Source of the DNA: Kitagawia praeruptora | Lineage: Eukaryota > Streptophyta > Magnoliopsida > Apiales > Apiaceae | Direction: 5' to 3' | Assembly: GCA_037693485.1 (NCBI GenBank) | Contig: CM075354.1 | Span: forward strand, 158,435,501-158,499,500 | DNA: 64,000 bases | In this document: piece by piece, positions 32,031-40,870 of the stretch | How positions within the stretch are numbered: position 1 is the first letter of the stretch | Layout of the letters: every line of letters starts with the position of its first letter | Notes under the pieces: generated by a model | What the model saw: the letters and a program-made list of their open reading frames with translations, nothing else | Told to the model about the DNA's origin: nothing | Database searches by the model: none | Program-made: the position numbers and the translations under genes

Positions 32031-32704
32031 CATCGAGCCTACCGGAATTAAAATGAAAACGGAATCGGAAAAAGAAAGGGAAGGAAAGGTTAATAGAGAG
32101 AACATTAAACTACCTGTTGTTTTGTTCGGTTCGAATGAATAAAAGAATAGTACGAGCACTGGGTTCTTTTGGTTTCTCTAGTTTGCAAAATATATGACTC
32201 AGTTTATGTCAAAGAATGATGTATCTGCTTTTATAAATAAAAGACTGATTTTATTATTTGTATTATTAAAATAAAAAGTAATTAAAATGGGGACAAGATA
32301 ATATGACTTTTGTAGTGCTCCATAAATATTTTTAGTGGACAATTAATAAAATAAAAATGGAAGACAAAATCATTAATGAAATAATTTTAAAATAAAAATA
32401 ATGATTATGTCTATATTTAATGAAATATTTGGTGAAAAGATATCGTTTTTCCCCTTCTAATTAATTAAAACGAAATTCTAATTTCGTTTATTAAAATAAA
32501 TACGACTTAAAAATTTAAAAATACTATTTTTCTCAAATTTTTAATAAACACTAATATTTAAATATAATACGAATATATAAATTTTAAAAATTTATAAAAC
32601 GTACTAATTAAAAAAATATATACTAGTGCATCATTTCCTAAATAAAATTTAAATAAGTATCGAGTAAAAAGAAAAATTTATTCGAAAATTTTACGGATAT
32701 TACA
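32031..32704 (+). other. Terminal segment of the outer solo LTR
   Basis: AT-rich and gene-free; ends TTACGGATATTACA before the second GATAC. A CT/GA-mixed stretch at 32050-32100 continues the leader-like sequence interrupted at 28156. Confidence 0.6.
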
Positions 32705-33538
32705 GATACTGCCAAGATTTTAAAAAATAATAAGTTAATTTGGATGGTAAAATTAGTAGTTAACTATTGATTTGACCCGTACTACTAACTAGTCCGTTAT
32801 CCCGGATTGTTGTTTCTATTTTTTTAGAAATAATTATCGCCGATCCAACCGCACGTATGGCAATATACACCTAATTTAGTGATACTGTCAAGATTTTAAA
32901 ATGATAAATTAATTTTGATGGAAAAATTAGTAGTCAACTATTGATTTGACCCATACTACTAACCAGTACGTTGTCCCGGATTGTTTTTTCTATTTTTTAT
33001 TAAAAAAATTATCGAAGATCCAATCACACGTATGGCAATATATACCTAATTTAGTGATATTTCCAAGATTTTAAAAAATAAAAAATTAATTTGGATGGTA
33101 AAATTAGTACTCAACTATTGATTTGACCGATACTACTAACTAGTTTGTTGTCCCGGATTGTTGTTTCTATTTTTCCTGTCCCGGATTATTGTTTCTATTT
33201 ATCCAAAAAATATTTGTCGATGATCCAACCGCACGTATGACAATATTTACCTAATTTAGTGCTATTGCCAAGATTTTAAAAAATAATAAATTAATTTGGA
33301 TGGTAAAATTAGTACTCAACTATGGATTTGATCGGTACTATTAACTAGTCTGTTGTCCCGGATTGTTGTTTCTATTTTTCCAAAAAATATTTGTCGATGA
33401 TCCAACCGTACGTATGGCAATATTTACCTAATTTAGTGATATTGCCAAGATTTTAAAAAATAATAAATTATTTTGGATGGTAAAATTAGTAGTCAACTGT
33501 TGAATGACCTTTACTACTAACTAGTCCGTTGTCCCGGA
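32705..33538. repeat. Tandem array of ~175-bp units (right part)
   Basis: Continuation of the array broken at 7258. Landmarks ACTAAC(T/C)AGT recur at about 32785, 32957, 33134, 33347 (as ATTAACTAGT) and 33514. One unit contains a short internal duplication of 'CCCGGATT(G/A)TTGTTTCTAT' (about 33152-33200). Confidence 0.88.
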
Positions 33539-33544
33539 TCGCTT

Positions 33545-34183
33545 TGATTGTAAGCGTTAAATTTTAACGGAATTGTAACAGAATAGTAACAAAAATATTT
33601 TAAATTGTAATATCTATGATTGTTCTAATCCGGTCTAAAATTCCCAACGGAATATATCGTTGGTAAAGCATTGTTAATTCCTTGGTAAATTATTGCATTG
33701 TTAATTCCTTGGTAAATTATTATTATTATGTCAGTAATTTTTCCGTTGGCATCTCGTTACTAGTCGTTACTAGAAATGGGCGGCCATTTTAGATCTAAAA
33801 TTCCCAACGGAATATATTGTTGGTAAAGTATTGTTAATTCTTTGGTAAATCATTGTTTTCTGTTAATACTCTTTCCGTTGGCATCTTGTTGTTAAAAATG
33901 GGCGACAATTTTTGTGCCAAAATTTTGGTAAATGTTTATTAAAAATTCGTTGGGTATCTGTTGTAAGAGTTTTGACTTTTGAACAATTTATTTTCCGTTA
34001 GGAATCTGTTAGCAATCACCAACAGATATTTCCGTTACTAACTATCCGTTACTAAATCGTTGAGAATCTGATATTTTATCATTGGTTTTCAGTAAAATCA
34101 TATGTGTGAGCAATTCGTTAGTAAATAGCAACGAACACGTTTCTGTTGGGAAATTTCGTTAGCAAAACTGGAATTTCTTGTAT
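33545..34183. mobile_element. Truncated CACTA-like right end
   Basis: The DNA is rich in CCGTTGG, CCGTTAC and CCAACGG motifs, including a repeated 'CCCAACGGAATATAT(C/T)GTTGG' block (33650 and 33800). It ends AACTGGAATTTCTTGTA, which is the complement of the common plant CACTA end CACTACAAGAAATTCC minus its last bases. No coding part and no left end were identified. Confidence 0.5.
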
Positions 34184-34560
34184 AAATCTTTAACAATAGA
34201 AAGAATGATTTAAGTTTGGTTTTTCCTTGTGGTATCGCTGTTAGTTAAAACCAGATTCGAGTTTGCAACTCCTTAAAAGCTGAATATATAGGCCATGCAA
34301 AGTAAAGATATATGTAAAGGAAAAGAAAAGGAAGCATACTACGTTGCTGTTGCGTATATTCCGATGATATTGATGTGTGCCATTATACCTCAGACGCAAT
34401 TCATGTCAACTATGAATATAGCATGCAAGTATCAAGTATGCAACAGCAACTATATATATTTGACTTGGCTTAGTTCCTGGGCCGACTTTTAATTTATGAT
34501 TTTTTTTCCAAAAGTCAAATAATATTTTTGATGAGCTAGTATCACCTTTGTCTAAAATGT
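34184..34560. other. Unassigned intergenic DNA
   Basis: No gene, repeat or terminal structure recognised. The short ORF at 34295-34492 has no recognisable domain. Confidence 0.5.
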
Positions 34561-34562
34561 TA

Positions 34563-34811
34563 CTCCCTCCGTCCCTTTTGATTCTTAACATTTTACTTTT
34601 TCAAAATTTTCTGGCACGCATTTTAAGGATAGTTAAATAACTTTTTTTTTAAATTCTCTTTTTCTGTATAAAAATTTAAACATTAAATTTTTATATAGAA
34701 AAAGAAAATTTTAAAAAAAAGTTATTTAACTATCCTCAAAATGCACCTTAAAATGCGTGCAAGAAAGTTTTGAAAAAATGAAATATTAAGAATCAAAAGG
34801 GACGGAGGGAG
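34563..34811. mobile_element. Stowaway MITE (Tc1/mariner type)
   Basis: Termini CTCCCTCCGTCCC and GGGACGGAGGGAG with TA on both sides (34561-34562, 34812-34813), and a 249-bp palindromic body. This is the classic plant Stowaway structure. Confidence 0.95.
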
Positions 34812-34890
34812 TATCAGTCAAAGGTACTCCGATCCAGAAAGGTGCTAGACGTGTAAATGCGTAAGTGCATGGATTCAATTTTAGCATCAA

Positions 34891-35110
34891 GGGCCCGTTT
34901 GGAAAATCTTATTTTTCAGAAATAAGTTACTTATTCTGGAAAAAAGTTAGGAAATATGTATTTTTTTCTGAAATAAGTAACTTATTTTTACAAGATAACG
35001 AATATTGAACTCCCCGTACACATTTTTCTCTAAAAAAAAAAAATGAAAATACGAATTTTTTTCCGAACTAAGTAACTTATAAGTCAAAGATAAGGGGGGC
35101 CAAACAGCCT
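34891..35110. mobile_element. hAT-like MITE (probable)
   Basis: The ends GGGCCCGTTTGG and GGCCAAACAGCC fit the hAT-type MITEs common in plants. The body holds inverted copies of AAATAAGTTACTTATT. No clean 8-bp duplication was found, so the ends may be eroded. Confidence 0.6.
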
Positions 35111-35390
35111 GCAAGTATCGTGTGCCTGTAAGACATCTTAGAATTTAGAATGTGATGCATATACTTATCCAGAATTAGACTTGTTATGCAAAGAATTTTA
35201 GTGCTAATACATCTTTGTGATCTTTACTTTTTCTTCTCTCTTCGAAGATCAAAATCTGGTAAGAAATGATTTTCAAGTTAAAATAAAAAACCTTCTAGCA
35301 GCGGCATGCAATCCAATCCTAACACGTTCACCTGTGATGCCTTCACAAGAAACATTGAAATACTATGATGTTCACCAGTAGTACTGCACT

Positions 35391-36053
35391 TCAAACAGTA
35401 TTGAAGTATGTTTGCAAATTCATACTATCTAAATTGTAATTTACTGTCCGAAATTGAATTATTAATAATTATATAGAACAGAATGTATCCAGTTCAAAGC
35501 TCCCCACACTCTGTTTACCAAGGGAGATGAAGGTAGGTTTACTTTTAGCCTCTACATATGTCAGCTTCGCCTTTGGTGATTTCACCTACGTCCACTCATC
35601 AAACGCCATGCATTGTGATGTTTGTCCCTTCTTTCATGCAGACTAGTCTGTTTATGGACTATACAGTCGATGCAATGTCAAAGATCTGGATATGGTACCA
35701 AACTACAGCCACAGGCTTTTACTTACATCATTCAACCAGACACGTCAAGATATACCATTGCAGCTAATAGGTTCACTAGTCTAGCTAATGTGCAGCAGCA
35801 TGTAAGAAGTTATATGAAGGCCAAGGGAGTCAACACCTCGTTGTCTCAGGCTTTGCATCGATTGTTTCTTCTTATAAGTTAGAACCACCAGGTCTGCAAT
35901 ATGTTCTCAGCTAAACAACAAGACAACCTCCCTAGTCCTAGCAGACAGACATGAAATGCAGCACCTACGACTCAACTTCCAGACTCTATAGGCAGAATTG
36001 TACGTAATTTTCTACGAAATTCAATCATACATGGAGCAACACGTTGCTAAAGC
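35391..36053. repeat. Segmental duplication, copy A
   Basis: Matches 50463-54297 after removing a SINE and a MULE from that copy. It begins CTTCAAACA(G/A)TATTGAAG and ends near TATGGAGCAAC. A frame at 35622-35882 (LQPQAFTYIIQPDTS, IAANRFTSLANV) is partly kept in both copies, so this may be an exon of an unidentified gene. I do not recognise it. Confidence 0.85.
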
Positions 36054-36440
36054 GGCAAGTTCCAGCTTCTAGACTCGACAAAAACCTAACGTAATGTCAT
36101 CACATAACTGGGCCGCATTACCCTTAGCAAAGACACTACTACAGGCTACAGGACTATCACATATACTGTAAGATATAATTGTTCCTGTCATTTGGAACAG
36201 TTGGTGTATACTCCATCAGCATCTGCTCGTCAATAAAAAAAAAGTCATTCTCAGTTTGCGTAACCAATCCAAGTCTCATAATTTAGCATATATCCATACC
36301 ATAACAAGTAAAAAAGAGCTAGTCAGAGTTTTGGCGATACATAGGAATTAAAACACCACAACAAACACAAGATTAATTATAGTGTTGCAATCCTGGGAAT
36401 AGTAGATAAATACAATGAGTAGGTGGGATGCTAATCTCCT
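36054..36440. other. Unassigned intergenic DNA
   Basis: No gene or repeat recognised between the segmental duplication and the minus-strand ORF. Confidence 0.5.
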
Positions 36441-36445
36441 CCCTG

Positions 36446-36841
36446 CTAAAACCTTAAAACGACATCTTGGTCATCCTGGACAGCTTCTTCAGACATAGTA
36501 ATCTTCAATCTCTTAAAAATGACAACTTGGTCATCATCCTTGTGGAATCCATTAACAACGTCTTGTGGAGTTTCCAGGGACAACTTCGTCTTGCCCTCGG
36601 ATTTCCTTTTCTTCTTCTTATTAAGAAGAGAAATTACATGAAATTCCTGAGCTTGATGCATAGCCAGTAACCTCTGACGAAACTGGGATGGGGTCTGACG
36701 AAACTTGTATGCGGTGTCTGTCATCTTGGCAACTGCTGTGTCCTCTGTCATCTTGGCAACTACAAATGGGGATGATAGAACGAGAGAATTAGATTTAGCG
36801 GGGCGGCGGCGAGTTTCTATCCCTAATTGATTTGGATTCAT
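36446..36841 (-). CDS. Hypothetical 131-aa ORF
   Basis: Starts MNPNQLGIETRRRP at 36841 and ends DDQDVVLRF. It is Lys/Arg/Gln-rich, with the internal repeat VAKMTEDTA/VAKMTDTA and a Lys/Arg cluster (NKKKKRKSEGKTK) that could be a nuclear localisation signal. I recognise no family. No splice partners were identified. It lies between two repeats and could be a gene fragment or a chance ORF. Confidence 0.3.
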   Translation of the reverse strand: MNPNQLGIETRRRPAKSNSLVLSSPFVVAKMTEDTAVAKMTDTAYKFRQTPSQFRQRLLAMHQAQEFHVISLLNKKKKRKSEGKTKLSLETPQDVVNGFHKDDDQVVIFKRLKITMSEEAVQDDQDVVLRF

Positions 36842-36948
36842 TTCAGGTTCCTATAATCCATTAGGAAACGGGCCAGAACATCTGGAGTGGTTGGGTTAGC
36901 CCATAAAGAAATAAAAAAATAGTAATAATTAACATTAACACGTGTAAA

Positions 36949-37131
36949 CACAACACAACGTACTCAGTATATCCCGCAAGAGCAGGGTCTGAGGGGGTAG
37001 GATGTACGCAATCATGCCCCTACACAAAGGTAGGGAGATTGTTTCCGGTTTTTGACCCCGGCAGGAATCGAACCCGTGACCTCACGGTTCACAGATTGGG
37101 CACTTATCACTGTGTCAACTCAACCCCTTTC
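36949..37131 (-). mobile_element. tRNA-derived SINE (minus strand) with 21-bp TSD
   Basis: A perfect 21-bp direct repeat flanks it (36928-36948 and 37132-37152). On the minus strand it has an A-box-like GGGTTGAGTTGACACAGTG near its start and the B box GGTTCGATTCC (37064-37074), then an Au-SINE-like body (GGGGCATGATTGCGTACATC, ACCCCCTCAGACCC). It was presumably transcribed by RNA polymerase III and mobilised by a LINE. Confidence 0.93.
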
Positions 37132-37224
37132 ATTAACATTAACACGTGTAAATAACTAAAAACCGCTTACAACCAGACAATTAAAAACGTTTAAGAACAT
37201 TCTCAATCATCCCGAAAATTGTTG

Positions 37225-37520
37225 AAAAGTATTCTCTCTGTCCCATCCATTTCTTTACAATTTTCTTTTTGGATCGTCCCATCATTTCTTTACATTACCC
37301 AAAATAATAAGTTTTAACACTATTACATCCACTACTTCACTTATTTTAACAATACTTTACACTATTTCACCCACTACTTAACTTATTTTAAAAATAAAAT
37401 CACTATTACACCCACTACTTCACTTATTTTAACAATAAAATCAATTAATAAACATACAATTAACTTACAAGTTAATTCAATTGTAAAATTAATTAAACCA
37501 ACAGGCAGCAATAAAATAAA
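37225..37520. other. AT-rich DNA with a partial Stowaway-like end
   Basis: TTCTCTCTGTCCCATCCATT at about 37233 resembles a degraded Stowaway left end. No matching right end is seen. The rest is repeats of 'CACCCACTACTTCACTTATT' (37310-37435). Confidence 0.4.
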
Positions 37521-37799
37521 GACTTAATTGCATTTCGCAACCCTTTGGTTTGTTTCAAAATCACTTTGGTATTCATACTTTGCATAAATGCACTTTGCAA
37601 CCCACAGAATTTTTGGGCGGTTCAATATGCAACCTTCCGTCCATTTCCGTTAATTATGACCGTTAGAGCAGAAATTGTTCAGGGTTATATGTGTCTTATT
37701 TTGTTATATATTGATTCAACGCCTTCTTCTTCCTCTCTACTACCCCCAACTGCATTTCTCCCAGTAAAATTTCTCTTCCTCCTCCAGTAAATCAAATTG

Positions 37800-38195
37800 A
37801 TGGCTGAGAGATGTCTATGTGGAGAGTGGTTGGTGGTGAAAACAGCTTGGACAGACTCAAATGCATGTCGACGTTTTTTCAGTTGTAATCGGTGTCACTA
37901 TTTCAGATGGTTGGATGGTCCTTTATGTGAGCGTGCAAGAATTAGCATACCTAGCCTTTTGCGTAGAATTAACTACCTTGAAAGATAACAGATAGAAGTG
38001 GAATATAAGGGCCTTGGAGTTTGTCATTCAGATGAAGCTGGAGGGAGCATGGGATGTTCGAAAGTGCTTCAAGAAAAAGATTCAAGTGAAGCAAAGAAAT
38101 CAAGTAGCAACATACCACTTACTTTGCTAATTGTCACATGGATTGCAATACTTATGTACACTTTCTGCAAAACTGGAGATGTGGAAGAGATGTAA
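37800..38195 (+). pseudogene. GRF zinc-finger ORF with internal stop (MULE accessory)
   Basis: Starts MAERCLCGEWLVVKTAWT. The pattern CxCG, then CRRFFSCNRC, YFRWLDGPLC fits a GRF-type zinc finger, seen widely in plant MULEs and in nucleic-acid enzymes. A TAA at 37986-37988 interrupts it right after RRINYLER. The frame then continues to 38195 and ends with a hydrophobic segment, LTLLIVTWIAILMYTF, like the tail-anchored architecture of related plant GRF proteins. The role is unknown. The stop makes it non-functional as annotated. Confidence 0.7.
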
Positions 38196-38585
38196 CTCTA
38201 CTGTCTTAATGTTGCATTTTTAAGTCTAATTTTAGTGTAATGATCTAAGTTGATGTTTATAGTTTCTTGAATTCTAGTGTAATGAATTTAGTTGAAGCAA
38301 TTGTGTTGGTTACCTAGTGTGAAGAAACAGAAATGAATGCAAAAAAGTGGTTAGAAGCAATGGTAAAATGGATATAAAGACTCGGATATAAATGCTGACC
38401 AAACCAAAACCAAACCGATGGGATACCAAGTCTAACATAAATGCTTAAAAGTTGATCAAAATAATGGTTCCTCCATTGAGATACAACCAATTGAACAATT
38501 TGCCACAAAATAAGTTTACCACAAATTGCTCATAGTTCTATCATTTTACTACATTTAAGCCAAAAACACAGAGATACAACAGAAA

Positions 38586-40868
38586 TTAAACAGTCTTGGG
38601 CAAGACTTTCTTTTTCTTCTTCAATGCAGACTGCAACTGTTTAAGTGTTGTATACTTCTCTGAATTATCCTCCCCTGAATGTCCTGTTTGAGCTGGTGCT
38701 TTGAAGGCTTTTACAATACCTCCATGGTTGAATTTGGGCTTCTTCAAAGGTGGAGTTGCTGCAGATTTCTTAGCATACATGTCGCTTTGTGATTTTTTAA
38801 GCTTTTCCAATTTATCCTTGAAGGCAACTGCATTTTCTGCCTCTCTCTCTTTCTTTTTTGTTTCTTCATCCACTTTCTGCACATAAACCCCCAACATATA
38901 AGTCTTATGTTTGTACAAAATTAAGTCTTAATGTACTTTATACCTTAGTGTTGCAACTTCTTTTGTTATGTCCTTCCTCGTTGCAGTAGGAGCACCTGGG
39001 TTTAGGTTGCCATTTCAACACCTCCTCTTGACCATCTTCATTTTCAGGTCCCTGAAAATGAATAAGAGGTTTATGCACAATTACCCTTCAATCAGTCACA
39101 TAAATTTGTTCTAGTAAATTCATACCTTTGAGGGACAACTCCTGACATTGTGCTCCCACTGGCCACAGTGGAAACACCTTAGACTGGTTCCTTTTCTCTT
39201 GAGCATGGTGGGATCATGATCTCTAGCTTGGATGACATCATTTTTCTTCTCCCTGAACTTCTTGGGCCTACCAGGGGCTACTCTCTTTAATGGAGGCAAA
39301 GGTGGCTCTTGTTCAGTTTGTTCCCAGTAAGCCTCCCCAGAAATTGGCTCTAAAATATGGCTATAAACTTGCAAGTATGTCTCCTTACTATAGCATTCAT
39401 GTATGAAGGCCAATGGATCCAATTTCTGGAAGAAAATACATGCCACAACATGGAAGCAAGGTATTCCAGTAAGTTTCCATTTCCTACAATCACATGTTCT
39501 TTGTCTCAAGTTGTAAACAACCTCATGTCCTCCCACTGGCATGGTCACATGTTATTTGTCCCCACCATTCCAAACAGGAGTTGCTTTACTAGCTAGTTTA
39601 ATGGCACTAAATATAAAAAGGAAAAGTCATGTCATTTATGTCTTAGGTCATTGAAAGCAGGTAAAAATAAGCAAAGTTTGAATTTTTCTTACTTGTTTAT
39701 TTTCTTCATGGTCTTAGGGCAATATCTGACATTTTGCTTCTCCATTTTTGTTTTTCTCTTTTGTATCCTCTCCATGCAAGCCTTGTGTATATTCTTGAAC
39801 ATTGTGAGTATTCCATTGTCTCTGAATTTGTTGATGGTATTATTGAAAACCTCGCAATTATTATTGACAAAGGCATCTGATTTACATACATCCCTGAAAC
39901 CTGACCTAGACCATTGAGATCTAGGTTTGGCCGCTAGCCAGTCATAAGCTTTCTTATTCAGCTGTCATCATTAGGTTAAACATAGTTAGCTTGCATCCAC
40001 GTAATAAAAAGACACAGTTCAGGTTAAAGACTTAAGCTGAAATAGACATAGTTACCTTTTTTAGCCCTTCCATGTTCTGGTTGAAAAAGTAGTCTGTGGT
40101 GGACTTTGCTGCAAGCCACATGTTCCTTGTAATGCCAACTCCCTTGGTATCTTTATTTATCTTCATGTTGTTATACAGGTGCATCACAAAATCTATGTTC
40201 AGGTTCTGGAAAATGACTTTCAAGAGAATTGACAAGGCCCTACAAGAGTAAATAAGTACATGAGTAAATAAGTACATGAGTTACAAAATAAGTACATGAC
40301 AAGGCCCTACAAGAGCAATTACCTTCTGCCTGTCTGAGATGAATGTGTAAGTTCCATCATTTTGTATATCCAAATCAGCCTTTAACAAACCCAAAAACCA
40401 ATACCAACTGCTAGTATTTTCTTGTTCAACTTGTGCCCAAGCTATTGGATACATCCCTTCATTTGGATCTGTACCAATTGCAGTAAGTAAAATACCCCCA
40501 AATGGACCTTTTAGATGACATCCATCTAAACCAATAATAGGTCTGCATTCATGAAGAAACCCTTCTTTTAAAGGACCTAAGCAGACATAAAACCTTTTAA
40601 ACCTTCTACCTTCAACTCCAGGTTCTGCTGGCTCTGTCATCAACTTGATAGTAGAGGATGGCATCACCTTCTTCACTTCATTAGCATATTCATAAAGCTT
40701 CTTAAATTCATCTTCATGCCTCCCAATAATTTTTTCTTTGGCCTTTCTCATTGCTCTGTAAATCATGCTGTCTGAAATTTCACATTTTAAGTCATTCACC
40801 ACCTTTGCTCGAAAAGATGCCACTGGCCAAGTTGGGTTCATCCTTACTTCATGTTCATATGCTGTGGC
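38586..40868 (-). pseudogene. MULE transposase (MURA-like), multi-exon, broken
   Basis: Read on the minus strand: AYEHEVRMNPTWPVASFRAK, then the transposase core GLDGCHLKGPFGGILLTAIG (first catalytic Asp), WYWFLGLLKADL and TFISDRQK; an intron; FPEPEHRF and LYNNMK; an intron; KAYDWLAAK; an intron; then a SWIM finger CDCRKWKLTGIPCFHV, a CCHC knuckle CFHCGQWEHNVRSC and a second one CSYCNEEGHNKRSC (near 38960-39000), ending in a Lys-rich tail at 38586. GT/AG sites flank the blocks. Lesions: about two bases are missing near 40185 and there is a TAA at 39552-39554 (DK*HVTMP). The N-terminus is cut at the Gypsy junction. Confidence 0.85.
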
Positions 40869-40870
40869 TA

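Larger units (their letters stand above)
7259..32704 (+). mobile_element. Probable Gypsy-type solo LTR, expanded by three nested elements
   Basis: It starts TGTAACGCCCCC and ends GGATATTACA. It is flanked by GATAC (7254-7258 and 32705-32709) inside the tandem array, which continues on the far side. TG...CA ends with a 5-bp duplication mark an LTR-type insertion. The start sequence does not recur inside, so only one LTR is present. With the three nested elements (8592-22723, 23482-27112, 28157-32025) removed, about 3.8 kb remains, which suits a long Gypsy LTR. The Gypsy assignment is inference from the end sequences and length. Confidence 0.65.
37521..40870 (-). mobile_element. Decayed MULE (Mutator-like), right end lost
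   Basis: The left end, GACTTAATTGCATTTCGCAA, fits the termini of a large plant MULE class. Inside are a plus-strand GRF zinc-finger ORF and a minus-strand transposase. The element stops abruptly at about 40870, where Gypsy gag sequence begins. No right TIR was found. Confidence 0.75.

Noticed and set aside
40751..40870. The first 40 codons of the Gypsy gag-pol frame
   Set aside because: They are antisense MULE transposase sequence; the Gypsy similarity starts only near 40871.
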